64,000 nucleotides of DNA from Streptomyces musisoli (GTDB lineage: Bacteria; Actinomycetota; Actinomycetes; Streptomycetales; Streptomycetaceae). The notes under the pieces are model-generated. The model searched no databases, was not told the origin of the DNA, and was given only the letters and a program-made list of their open reading frames with translations. A program made the translations under genes and the position numbers. Position 1 is the stretch's first letter; each line of letters opens with the position of its first letter. The stretch is from NCBI RefSeq assembly GCF_016741855.1, contig NZ_JAERRH010000017.1, positions 1-64,000 on the forward strand. Direction: 5' to 3'. Positions 34,461 to 42,700 of the stretch are shown piece after piece.

Positions 34461-35525
34461 ATGGCGACTTTGTGCAGGCCCACGGTGTCGGTCCCGGAGT
34501 ACGTGATCACCATGGAGGAGACGCTGGAGCTGGCGCGCTCCCACCACGCGGACCACCCCCAACTGCCACTGGCCCTCAGGCTGATCGAGAACACCGGGGT
34601 CAGGACGAGACACATCGTCCAGCCCATCGAGGAAACCCTCAAGCACCCGGGCTTCGAGGAGCGCAACAAGCTCTACGAGGCCGAGGCCAAGGCCCGCGTC
34701 CCCGCCGTGATCCAGCGCGCGCTGGACGACGCCGAGCTGCTCACGAGCGACATCGACGTGATCATCTACGTGTCGTGCACGGGCTTCATGATGCCCTCGC
34801 TCACGGCGTGGCTGATCAACGAGATGGACTTCGAGAGCACCACCCGCCAGATGCCCATCGCCCAGCTGGGCTGCGCGGCCGGCGGTGCGGCGATCAACCG
34901 GGCGCACGACTTCTGCACGGCCTACCCGAACGCCAACGCCCTGATCGTGGCCTGCGAGTTCTGCTCGCTGTGCTACCAGCCGACCGACCTCGGCGTCGGC
35001 TCGCTGCTCTCCAACGGCCTGTTCGGCGACGGCATCGCCGCCGCCGTGGTGCGCGGACGCGGCGGCACGGGCGTCAGCCTGGAGCGCAACGGCTCCTACC
35101 TGATCCCGAAGACGGAGGACTGGATCGCGTACGACGTCCGGGCGACGGGCTTCCACTTCCTGCTGGACAAGCGGGTGCCCACGACCATGGAGCCACTCGC
35201 CCCGGCGCTGAAGGACCTGGCCGGCTTGCACGGCTGGGACGCGTCCGACCTGGACTTCTACATCATCCACGCGGGCGGCCCCCGAATACTCGACGACCTC
35301 AGCAAGTTCCTCCAGGTCGACCCGGAGGCGTTCCGGTTCAGCCGGGCCACGCTGACCGAGTACGGCAACATCGCCAGCGCCGTCGTCCTGGACGCGCTGC
35401 GCCGGCTGTTCGACGAGGGCGGCGCCCCGGAGCGGGCCCGCGGACTGCTCGCCGGGTTCGGCCCCGGCATCACCGCCGAGATGACGGTGGGCCGCTGGGT
35501 GGACTCGGACGGAGCCGCCGGATGA
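34461..35525 (+). CDS. rppA: Type III polyketide synthase, 1,3,6,8-tetrahydroxynaphthalene synthase
   Basis: A 354-residue chalcone-synthase-fold enzyme. The catalytic cysteine is Cys138 in QLGCAAGG, with the histidine in YIIHAGGPRIL and the asparagine in EYGNIASA. The sequence YVSCTGFMMPSL and the close match to RppA identify it as the enzyme that makes tetrahydroxynaphthalene from five malonyl-CoA; this oxidises to flaviolin. The stop overlaps the ATG of the next P450 (ATGA). Products are brown pigments that can protect against UV and oxidants. Confidence 0.96.
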   Translation: MATLCRPTVSVPEYVITMEETLELARSHHADHPQLPLALRLIENTGVRTRHIVQPIEETLKHPGFEERNKLYEAEAKARVPAVIQRALDDAELLTSDIDVIIYVSCTGFMMPSLTAWLINEMDFESTTRQMPIAQLGCAAGGAAINRAHDFCTAYPNANALIVACEFCSLCYQPTDLGVGSLLSNGLFGDGIAAAVVRGRGGTGVSLERNGSYLIPKTEDWIAYDVRATGFHFLLDKRVPTTMEPLAPALKDLAGLHGWDASDLDFYIIHAGGPRILDDLSKFLQVDPEAFRFSRATLTEYGNIASAVVLDALRRLFDEGGAPERARGLLAGFGPGITAEMTVGRWVDSDGAAG

Positions 35526-36739
35526 CCGAGCGGACGACGCTGAGCGAGGTGCGGCCCCCGGTGCGGCACTGGCCGGCGGTCGACCTGCCCGGGTCCGAGT
35601 TCGACCCCGTGCTGGCGGAGCTGATGGCCGAGGGCCCGGTCACCCGCATCCAGCTGCCCAACGGCGAGGGCTGGGCGTGGCTGGTCACCCGGTACGACGA
35701 TGTGCGCAGGGTGGCCAACGATCCCCGCTTCGGCCGTGAGGCGGTCATGGACAAGCAGGTCACCCGACTGGCCCCGCACTTCATCCCGGACCGGGGCGCG
35801 GTCGGGTTCCTCGATCCGCCCGACCACACCCGGCTGCGCCGCTCGGTGGCCCCCGCGTTCACCTCGAAGGGGGTGGAGCGGGTACGGGAGAAGGCGCGCG
35901 CCACGCTGGACGAGCTGGTCGACGACCTCCTCAGGGGCGGCCCGCCCGCGGATCTCACCAGTGCGGTGCTCGGCCCGTTCCCGATCGCGGTGATCTGCGA
36001 GCTGATGGGCGTCCCGGCCGGCGACCGGCACAGCATGCACCTGTGGACCCAGCTGATCCTGTCCTCCTCGCACGGCAAGGAGGTCAGCGAGCGGGCCAAG
36101 CGGGAGATGGCCGCGTACTTCTCCGATCTGATCGGGCTGCGCGAGAGCAGCAACGGCGAGGACGTCACCTCGCTGCTCGGCGCCGCGGTGGGCCGCAGCG
36201 AGGTCACGCTGGAGCAGGCCGTCGGCCTGGCCGTCCTCCTCCAGATCGGCGGCGAGGCGGTCACGGCCAACAGCGGGCAGCTGTTCTACCTGCTGCTGAC
36301 CCGCCCGGGCCTGGCGGAGCGGCTGCGCGCGGAGCCGGAGATCCGGCCCCGGGCGATCGACGAACTCCTGCGCTACATCCCGCACCGCAACGCGGTCGGG
36401 CTGTCCCGTGTCGCCCTGGAGGACGTCGACATCGCGGGGATCCGCATCCGCGCGGGCGAGCCGGTCTACGTCTCCTACCTGGCCGCCAACCGCGACCCGG
36501 ACGTCTTCCCCGACCCGGAGACGATCGACTTCTCCCGCAGCCCGACCCCGCACCTGGCGTTCGGCTTCGGCCCGCACTACTGCCCCGGCGGCATGCTGGC
36601 CCGGCTGGAGGAGGAACTCCTCACGGACGCCCTGCTCGACCGGGTGCCGGGTCTGCGACTGGCCGTACCTCCGGATCAGGTCTTCTTCAGGAAGGGCGCC
36701 TTGATCCGGGGCCCCGAAGCCCTTCCCGTGACCTGGTGA
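35522..36739 (+). CDS. CYP158-type cytochrome P450 (flaviolin coupling)
   Basis: A 405-residue P450. The heme loop FGFGPHYCPGGMLARLEEEL and the unusual I-helix LLQIGGEAVTANSGQLFYLL, which lacks the usual A-G-x-D/E-T-T, match CYP158A2 of S. coelicolor. That enzyme couples flaviolin into dimers and trimers. The gene overlaps rppA by four bases and is followed by a cupin gene, the same order as in S. coelicolor. The assignment is therefore strong. The atypical I-helix is a family property and not a defect. Confidence 0.94.
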   Translation: MTERTTLSEVRPPVRHWPAVDLPGSEFDPVLAELMAEGPVTRIQLPNGEGWAWLVTRYDDVRRVANDPRFGREAVMDKQVTRLAPHFIPDRGAVGFLDPPDHTRLRRSVAPAFTSKGVERVREKARATLDELVDDLLRGGPPADLTSAVLGPFPIAVICELMGVPAGDRHSMHLWTQLILSSSHGKEVSERAKREMAAYFSDLIGLRESSNGEDVTSLLGAAVGRSEVTLEQAVGLAVLLQIGGEAVTANSGQLFYLLLTRPGLAERLRAEPEIRPRAIDELLRYIPHRNAVGLSRVALEDVDIAGIRIRAGEPVYVSYLAANRDPDVFPDPETIDFSRSPTPHLAFGFGPHYCPGGMLARLEEELLTDALLDRVPGLRLAVPPDQVFFRKGALIRGPEALPVTW

Positions 36740-36746
36740 GGGGCCC

Positions 36747-37265
36747 ATGACGACCGATGGACTGTACGTACCGCCGGGCCACGGCCGCGTCGTCGAGACG
36801 CCGGCCCAGCGGGTGACGTTCAAGGTCACCGGCACCCACTCGCGGATGGCCTCGACCTTCGAGGTGGAGGTCCCGCCGGGCTTCGACGTGGGCGCCCATG
36901 TGCACACGCGCAGCGAGGAGCTGTTCTACGTCCTCGACGGCGAACTGGACGTGCTCGCCTTCGAGCCGCGCATTCGCACACCGGACAACTGGCAGAGGTG
37001 GGAGTCGAGTTCGGGCAGCCGGGTGGTGCGGGCGACGCCGGGCACGGTCATCGTCGTGCCCCCGGGCTGCCCCCACGCCTTCGCGAACCCGACGGAGACG
37101 CCCGCGAGGATGTTCTTCCAGGCGAGTCCGCCGCCGGATCACGAGCTCTACTTCGAGGAGTTGCTGGAGATCCTGGGCAGCGGGGGCCCGCCGGACCAGG
37201 AGGCGATCGAGGCGCTGCGGGCCAAGTACGACATCGAGCAGCTCACCCCGCTGAGACACCGGTGA
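36747..37265 (+). CDS. Cupin-domain protein of the flaviolin operon
   Basis: A 172-residue single cupin. GAHVHTRSEELFYVLDGELD supplies the His/Glu metal ligands, and GTVIVVPPGCPHAFANP the second cupin motif. It starts 7 bases after the CYP158 stop and is the third gene of the operon. A metal-dependent oxygenase or a monooxygenase-like step on tetrahydroxynaphthalene is plausible, since quinone-forming cupins occur in such pathways; its exact role is not clear from sequence. Confidence 0.88.
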   Translation: MTTDGLYVPPGHGRVVETPAQRVTFKVTGTHSRMASTFEVEVPPGFDVGAHVHTRSEELFYVLDGELDVLAFEPRIRTPDNWQRWESSSGSRVVRATPGTVIVVPPGCPHAFANPTETPARMFFQASPPPDHELYFEELLEILGSGGPPDQEAIEALRAKYDIEQLTPLRHR

Positions 37266-37439
37266 GCCCCTCCCGGCCCGAAGGGTGCGGGGCCGCATCG
37301 GCATGCGGCCCCGCCACCCGCGCGCGAGGAACCCGGCGCGATCACGCGGCCTTCGCCGCCCGCGCGAGAAGCCGGACGGCAGCATGCGGCCCCGCCGCCC
37401 GCACGCGACGAGCCGGGCGGAACCGGCGGTCCGCGCTAC

Positions 37440-37535
37440 CCCCGCGCCTCTACGCCTCTACGCCTCTACGCCTCTACGGCCCTACGGCGCTAGGCGCTAG
37501 GCGCTAGGCGCTAGGCGCTAGGCGCTAGGCGCTAC
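37440..37535. repeat. Two tandem arrays: CGCCTCTA (8 bp) and GGCGCTA (7 bp)
   Basis: CGCCTCTA units occupy about 37444-37475. GGCGCTA units run from about 37487 to 37535, seven near-perfect copies. The TAG stop of the minus-strand acyl-CoA dehydrogenase (37532-37534) is the CTA of the last unit. The gap 37266-37440 holds no gene. Confidence 0.9.
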
Positions 37536-38761
37536 CGGATCGGCATCCCCGCCAGCGTGCGCGCGATCACGAGCCGCTGGATCTCGCTCGTGCCCTCGAA
37601 GATCGTGTAGATCGCGCTGTCCCGGTGCATCCGCTCGACCGGATAGTCCCGCGTGTACCCGTTGCCGCCGAGGATCTGGACGGCCTGCGCGGTCACCTTC
37701 TTCGCGGTCTCGCTCGCGAACAGCTTGGACATGGAGCCCTCGGCCGCGGTGAACGGCTTGCCGTTGACCGCCATCCACGAGGCACGCCACACCAGCAGGC
37801 GGGCGGCGTCGATCTGCGTCCGCATGTCGGCGAGCTGGAAGGCCACGCCCTGGTTGTCGATGATCGGCCGGCCGAACTGCTCCCGGGTCCTGGCGTAGTC
37901 GAGGGCGACCTCGTAGGCGGCACGAGCGGTACCGACGGCCATCGCACCGACGGCCGGCCGCGAAGCCTCGAACGTGGCCATCGCCGCGTTCTTCATGCGC
38001 TCGCCGCCGGTGGCCTTCGCCTTCTCCCGGGCGCGGGCCAGCCGCGCGTCCAGCTTCTCCTTGCCGCCGAGGAGGCAGGATCCGGGGACGCGGACGTTAT
38101 CGAGGACGACCTCGGCGGTGTGCGAGGCGCGGATGCCGTGCTTCTTGAACTTCTGGCCCTGGGACAGGCCGGCCGTGCCCGGCGGGACGATGAAGGAGGC
38201 GTGGCCCTTGGAGCCCAGCTCCGGGTCGACGACGGCGACGACGACGTGGACGCCCGCGATGCCGCCGTTGGTGGCCCAGGTCTTCGTGCCGTTGATCACC
38301 CACTCGTCCTTGGCCTCGTCGTACACGGCACGCGTGCGCATGGAGGCGACGTCGGAGCCGGCGTCCGGTTCGGAGGAGCAGAACGCGGCGACCTTGACGT
38401 CGTTCTGGTCGCCGTACATCTGCGGGATCCAGGTGCCGATCTGTTCCTCGGTTCCGTTGGCGAGGACTCCCACGGCGGCCAGACCGGTGCCCACGATGGA
38501 GAGGGCGATGCCCGCGTCGCCCCAGAACAGCTCCTCCATGGCCATCGGGATACCGAGGCCGGTGGGGTCGAAGTACTGCTGCGCGTAGAAGTCGAGGGAG
38601 TAGATGCCGACCTTCGCCGCCTCCTGGATGACCGGCCAGGGAGTCTCCTCGCGCTCGTCCCACTCGGCCGCGGCCGGGCGGATCACGTCCGCGGCGAAGC
38701 CATGGAGCCAGTCCCGGACTTCCTTCTGTTCGTCGTTCAGCTCCATGGTGAACTCGGCCAT
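37532..38761 (-). CDS. Acyl-CoA dehydrogenase
   Basis: A 409-residue enzyme beginning MAEFTMELNDEQKEVRDWLHG. It has AAFCSSEPDAGSDVASMRTR, WVINGTKTWATNGGIAGV and the catalytic glutamate segment IYTIFEGTSEIQRLVIARTL. This is the canonical short/medium-chain layout with the glutamate in EGTSEIQ. It is divergent from a TetR gene across a region with tandem operators, so it is probably induced by acyl-CoA or fatty acid. The coding end lies in a GGCGCTA repeat. Confidence 0.94.
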   Translation of the reverse strand: MAEFTMELNDEQKEVRDWLHGFAADVIRPAAAEWDEREETPWPVIQEAAKVGIYSLDFYAQQYFDPTGLGIPMAMEELFWGDAGIALSIVGTGLAAVGVLANGTEEQIGTWIPQMYGDQNDVKVAAFCSSEPDAGSDVASMRTRAVYDEAKDEWVINGTKTWATNGGIAGVHVVVAVVDPELGSKGHASFIVPPGTAGLSQGQKFKKHGIRASHTAEVVLDNVRVPGSCLLGGKEKLDARLARAREKAKATGGERMKNAAMATFEASRPAVGAMAVGTARAAYEVALDYARTREQFGRPIIDNQGVAFQLADMRTQIDAARLLVWRASWMAVNGKPFTAAEGSMSKLFASETAKKVTAQAVQILGGNGYTRDYPVERMHRDSAIYTIFEGTSEIQRLVIARTLAGMPIR

Positions 38762-38787
38762 GTCCCCTCCAGCGGCGGCAGTGCGAT

Positions 38788-38825
38788 GTTACTAGCGGTA
38801 ACAAGAGTCTGTTACCGACCGGTAA
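38788..38825. promoter_or_regulatory. Tandem TetR-type operators between acyl-CoA dehydrogenase and TetR gene
   Basis: Four TTAC/GTAA half-sites: GTTAC-TAGCG-GTAAC at 38788-38802 and TTACC-GACC-GGTAA at 38812-38825. The inner pair also forms a perfect CGGTAACA-N6-TGTTACCG inverted repeat (38796-38817). The sites begin 27 bases upstream of the dehydrogenase start and would cover its promoter. They are the expected target of the divergent TetR protein. Confidence 0.8.
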
Positions 38826-38931
38826 GAAAAGTCAACCGCTGGTGACGCGTCGGCATCCCGTTCGATGTCAGGGGCCCGGTCAGTGTTAGTTTGCGCAGGC
38901 GTCACCGAATCAGCACGGGTGGGGAGAGCAC

Positions 38932-39576
38932 ATGGACACCACGCAGCGGACCGATCAGCAGCGGTCCGCCGACCGCCGACGGCGCGAGCTGCTGGAGGCC
39001 GCCGACCGGGTGGTGCTGCGCGACGGCCCACAGGCGTCGATGAACGCCATCGCCGCGGAGGCGGGCATCACCAAGCCGATCCTCTACCGCCACTTCGGGG
39101 ACAAGGGCGGACTGTACGCCGCCCTGGCCAAGCGGCACACCGACGCCCTGCTCGATTCGCTGCGGGCGGCGCTGGACGCCCCGGCGGACCGGCGCGAACG
39201 CGTCGAGTCCACCCTCGCCACCTATCTCGCGGCGATCGAGGCCCGGCCCCAGGTGTACCGGTTCCTGATGCACCCCGCGGAGGGCAGCACCGGCGGCGAC
39301 CACGGGTTCGACGTCGGCAAGCACAGCGCCCCGCTGCTGCGCCGGATGGGCGAGGAGCTGGCCCAGGTCATCGAGGAGCGGGTGGACCTCGGGCCGGAGA
39401 GCCAGCAGCTGGCCCGCGTCTGGGGCCACGGCATCGTCGGGATGATGCACGCGGCGGGCGACTGGTGGCTGGGGGAACGGCCCTGCTCCCGCGCCGAACT
39501 GGTGCGGTCCCTCGCGGACCTGCTGTGGGGCCGGCTCGCGGCAGCGGGGGACAAGGTGGGTGGTCCGGGGTTCTGA
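38932..39576 (+). CDS. TetR family transcriptional regulator
   Basis: A 214-residue regulator. The N-terminal helix-turn-helix is typical (MNAIAAEAGITKPILYRHFG), followed by a ligand-binding region with HRPEVY-like sequence ARPQVYRFLMHPAEGS and GHGIVGMMHAAGDWWLG. The ATG at 38932 follows GGTGGGGAG. It is divergent from an acyl-CoA dehydrogenase across tandem palindromes and most likely represses it. The ligand is probably an acyl-CoA. Confidence 0.93.
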   Translation: MDTTQRTDQQRSADRRRRELLEAADRVVLRDGPQASMNAIAAEAGITKPILYRHFGDKGGLYAALAKRHTDALLDSLRAALDAPADRRERVESTLATYLAAIEARPQVYRFLMHPAEGSTGGDHGFDVGKHSAPLLRRMGEELAQVIEERVDLGPESQQLARVWGHGIVGMMHAAGDWWLGERPCSRAELVRSLADLLWGRLAAAGDKVGGPGF

Positions 39577-39631
39577 CGGACGCCTCTCCACCACGGGTGC
39601 GCGGAGGCCGGCCGCCCGGTCCCCCGCGCCT

Positions 39632-40186
39632 CTAGGCGGTACCACCCGTCCGGTGCCAGGGCGCCCGCCCGACCTGCCGGTCCAGTCTGCGCCTGCGCCA
39701 GCCCGTCAGGTGGTCCGCGTACACGCGGCCCTCCAGGTGGTCGCACTCGTGCTGAAGGCACCTGGCGAAGAAACCCGTGCCGTGCACGGTGACCGGCTCC
39801 CCCGTCACCGTGAACCCCTCGACGACCGCGTGGTCGTGGCGTTCGGTCCCCGCCTCCAGACCCGGCAGGGACAGACAGCCCTCCGGACCCCGGACCACCA
39901 CGCCGTCCGTCTCCACCAGCCGCGGGTTCACCACGTGGCCGAGGTGACGCACGTCCTCGTCGTCGGGACAGTCGTAGACGAACACCCGCAAACCGACCCC
40001 GATCTGGTTCGCGGCCAGGCCCACCCCCTGCGCCGCGTACATCGTGGCGAACAGGTCCTCCACGAGGGCCGCCAGGTCGGGGCCGAAGTCGGTGACGTCC
40101 CGGCAGGGCTCGCGCAGGACCGCGTCGCCGAGCAGGGTCAGAGGCCGGACGCGCCCGCGGGCGCCCGGAATGGAACCGTGTCGCAT
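39632..40186 (-). CDS. def: Peptide deformylase
   Basis: A 184-residue metalloenzyme with the three conserved motifs in order: GVGLAANQIG, EGCLSLPG and QHECDHLEG; the metal ligands are the cysteine and the two histidines. It removes the formyl group from new proteins. The short basic C-terminal tail (GWRRRRLDRQVG) is typical of actinobacterial forms. Streptomyces carries several def copies. This one is monocistronic and divergent from murT. Confidence 0.96.
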   Translation of the reverse strand: MRHGSIPGARGRVRPLTLLGDAVLREPCRDVTDFGPDLAALVEDLFATMYAAQGVGLAANQIGVGLRVFVYDCPDDEDVRHLGHVVNPRLVETDGVVVRGPEGCLSLPGLEAGTERHDHAVVEGFTVTGEPVTVHGTGFFARCLQHECDHLEGRVYADHLTGWRRRRLDRQVGRAPWHRTGGTA

Positions 40187-40339
40187 GGCGGCAAGGGTAC
40201 GGTTCGTTCAGCCCATGCCCGCCGCTCAAGGCGAGGGACCGGGATTCGGGTGTGCGAATGGATCTCGATAGGCTGAGGTTCACACCACGCTGCCGGATGG
40301 CCCCAGGCGCGGCGCGTACGCAAGGAGGATCGAGAACTG

Positions 40340-41578
40340 ATGGCAGGCAACTCGGACCCGCTCTCGCCGCGGGCCAAGCTGGCCGTGACCGCGGGCAAGG
40401 CGGTCGCCGCGGCATCGCGCGCCGCGGGACGTGGCAGCGGGTCGGTGATCGGTGGCCGGGTCGCACTCAGACTCGACCCCGATCTGCTCGGGCGGCTCGC
40501 CCAGAACCTGGACGTCGTCCTGGTGTCCGCCACCAACGGCAAGACCACGACCACCCGGCTCATCGCGGAGGCGCTGCGCGCCGCGGGCCCGGTCGTGTCC
40601 AACGCGCTCGGCGCCAACATGCCGGCCGGCATCACGTCCGCGCTCGCGGGCGGCTCGGAGGCGAAGTTCGGCGTCATCGAGGTCGACGAGAAGTACCTGG
40701 CCGGAGTGGCCCGGGACACCGACCCCAAGTGCATCGCCCTGCTGAACCTCTCCCGCGACCAGCTGGACCGCGCCGCCGAGACCCGGATGCTCGCCGAGAA
40801 CTGGCGCGAGGGTCTGGCCGGCACGAAGGCCGTCGTCGTCGCCAACTGCGACGACCCGCTGGTGGTCTGGGCCGCGTCCTCCTCCCCGAATGTGATCTGG
40901 GTCGCGGCCGGGCAGATGTGGAAGGACGACGCCTGGTCCTGCCCGTCGTGCGGCGGCGTCATGCAGCGCCCCGGCGACGACTGGTTCTGCGGCGAGTGCG
41001 GCTTCCGCCGGCCCACGCCGACCTGGGCGCTCTCCGGCGACCACGTGCTCGACCCGCACGGGTCCGCCTGGCCGATCCACCTGCAGCTGCCGGGCCGCGC
41101 CAACAAGGCGAACGCGGCCAGCTCCGCGGCCGTCGCCGCCGTCTTCGGGGTGCCGCCGCAGGTCGCCCTGGAGCGGATGTACCAGGTGCAGGCGGTCGCC
41201 GGCCGGTACGACGTCGTCCAGTTCGAGAACCGCGACCTCCGTCTGCTGCTGGCCAAGAACCCGGCCGGCTGGCTGGAGACGTTCTCCCTGATCGACCCGC
41301 CGCCCGCCCCGGTGATCCTCTCCGTGAACGCGCGCGGAGCCGACGGCACCGACACCTCCTGGCTGTGGGACGTCGACTACACCCGGCTGACCGGCCACCC
41401 GATCTTCGTGATCGGCGACCGGAAGCTGGACCTCGCCGTCCGTCTGGAGGTCGCGGGCCAGCACTTCCAGGTCTGCGACAACCTCGACCAGGCCGTGCAG
41501 ATGTGCCCGCCGGGCCGGATCGAGGTCATCGCGAACTACACCGCGTTCCAGGACCTGCGCCGCCGCGTCGGCAACTGA
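40340..41578 (+). CDS. murT: Lipid II isoglutaminyl synthase, Mur-ligase-like subunit MurT
   Basis: A 412-residue protein with AAGGAGGA before the ATG. The Mur-ligase ATP site is VSATNGKTTTTRLIAEALR. A four-cysteine ribbon (CPSCGG and CGECGF) is inserted in the central domain, and the C-terminal DUF1727 domain has FVIGDRKLDLAVRLEVAG. With GatD it amidates the D-glutamate of lipid II, needed for peptidoglycan cross-linking. gatD follows after 21 bases. Assignment is very secure. Confidence 0.96.
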   Translation: MAGNSDPLSPRAKLAVTAGKAVAAASRAAGRGSGSVIGGRVALRLDPDLLGRLAQNLDVVLVSATNGKTTTTRLIAEALRAAGPVVSNALGANMPAGITSALAGGSEAKFGVIEVDEKYLAGVARDTDPKCIALLNLSRDQLDRAAETRMLAENWREGLAGTKAVVVANCDDPLVVWAASSSPNVIWVAAGQMWKDDAWSCPSCGGVMQRPGDDWFCGECGFRRPTPTWALSGDHVLDPHGSAWPIHLQLPGRANKANAASSAAVAAVFGVPPQVALERMYQVQAVAGRYDVVQFENRDLRLLLAKNPAGWLETFSLIDPPPAPVILSVNARGADGTDTSWLWDVDYTRLTGHPIFVIGDRKLDLAVRLEVAGQHFQVCDNLDQAVQMCPPGRIEVIANYTAFQDLRRRVGN

Positions 41579-41599
41579 TCTTCGAAGGGCGATCACCTC

Positions 41600-42328
41600 A
41601 TGAGCGACAACCAACTGCGGCTGGTGTGGATCTACCCGGACCTGCTGAGCACCTACGGCGACCAGGGCAACGCCCTCGTCGTGGAGCGGCGGGCCCGGCA
41701 GCGCGGCCTGGACGTGGCCCGGCTCGACGTGCGCAGCGACCAGCCGATCCCGACGTCCGGCGACATCTACCTGATCGGCGGCGGCGAGGACCGTCCGCAG
41801 CGGCTCGCGGCCGAACGGCTGCGCCGCGACGGGCACCTTCAGCGCGCGGTGGAGAACGGCGCGATCGTCTTCTCCGTCTGCGCCGGCTACCAGATCCTCG
41901 GCCACGAGTTCATCAACGACCTCGGCCAGCGCGAGCCGGGCCTCGGCCTGCTCGACGTGGTCTCGGTGCGCGGCGAGGGCGAGCGGTGCGTCGGCGACGT
42001 CCTCGGGGACATCGACCCGCAGCTCGGCCTGCCCCAGCTGACCGGCTTCGAGAACCACCAGGGCGTCACCCATCTCGGCCCCACCGCCCGCCCCTTCGCC
42101 CGCGTGCAGATCGGCAAGGGCAACGGCACCGGGGACGGCACGGAGGGCGCGTACAACGGGACCGTCTTCGGTACGTACATGCACGGGCCCGTCCTCGCCC
42201 GCAACCCGCTGATCGCCGATCTGCTGCTGAAGCTGGCGCTCGACGTCAACGCGCTGCCGCCGACCGACGACCGCTGGTACGAGGCGCTGCGCAACGAGCG
42301 CATCTCGGCGGCGCAGCAGCCCGCGTAA
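41600..42328 (+). CDS. gatD: Lipid II isoglutaminyl synthase, glutamine amidotransferase subunit GatD
   Basis: A 242-residue class I glutamine amidotransferase of the CobB/CobQ type. The nucleophile is Cys94 in VFSVCAGYQILGHEF, with the catalytic histidine in GTYMHGPVLARNP; LTGFENHQG is a typical family motif. It releases ammonia from glutamine for MurT. The pair forms one operon, and a hairpin array follows the stop. Confidence 0.96.
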   Translation: MSDNQLRLVWIYPDLLSTYGDQGNALVVERRARQRGLDVARLDVRSDQPIPTSGDIYLIGGGEDRPQRLAAERLRRDGHLQRAVENGAIVFSVCAGYQILGHEFINDLGQREPGLGLLDVVSVRGEGERCVGDVLGDIDPQLGLPQLTGFENHQGVTHLGPTARPFARVQIGKGNGTGDGTEGAYNGTVFGTYMHGPVLARNPLIADLLLKLALDVNALPPTDDRWYEALRNERISAAQQPA

Positions 42329-42334
42329 CCCGCT

Positions 42335-42495
42335 GGGAGGGCTGTCCGGCAGCCCGTCCGACCGGTGCCGGAAAGGCTGTCGGCAGCCCGACGACCGACC
42401 GAGAAGGGCTGTCCGGCAGCCTTCGCAATCGGCTGGAGAAGGTCTGCACGGCAGCCTTGCCATGCGGCTGGAGAAGGTCTGCACGGCAGCCTGCG
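42335..42495. repeat. Five-copy hairpin-forming tandem repeat after gatD
   Basis: Five units of about 32-35 bp begin near 42336, 42371, 42402, 42434 and 42470. The first three contain GGCTG-TCCGG-CAGCC or GGCTG-TCGG-CAGCC stem-loops. The last two are 35-bp near-identical copies with AGGTCTGCACGGCAGCCT. The array may act as the terminator of murT-gatD. The rest of the 372-base gap (to 42700) carries the pfkA promoter; no gene is seen. Confidence 0.8.
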
Positions 42496-42700
42496 CGCCC
42501 CTCTTTCCGACGAGGTTCACGCGCGGTCCGGCGGCTTCCCGGCGGGCCCGACTGACGGCCCGTCCGCTCACATGTGCGGGCGCGTCCAGCAGGCGGACGC
42601 CCGCTACGGAGCCACCCCCTCACGCCGGTAGGGTGGCCGGGAATCCGCCGGACAACGTGGTCCGGTCTGACCGGCCCACGTTGAGAAGGTAATCCGGGCT

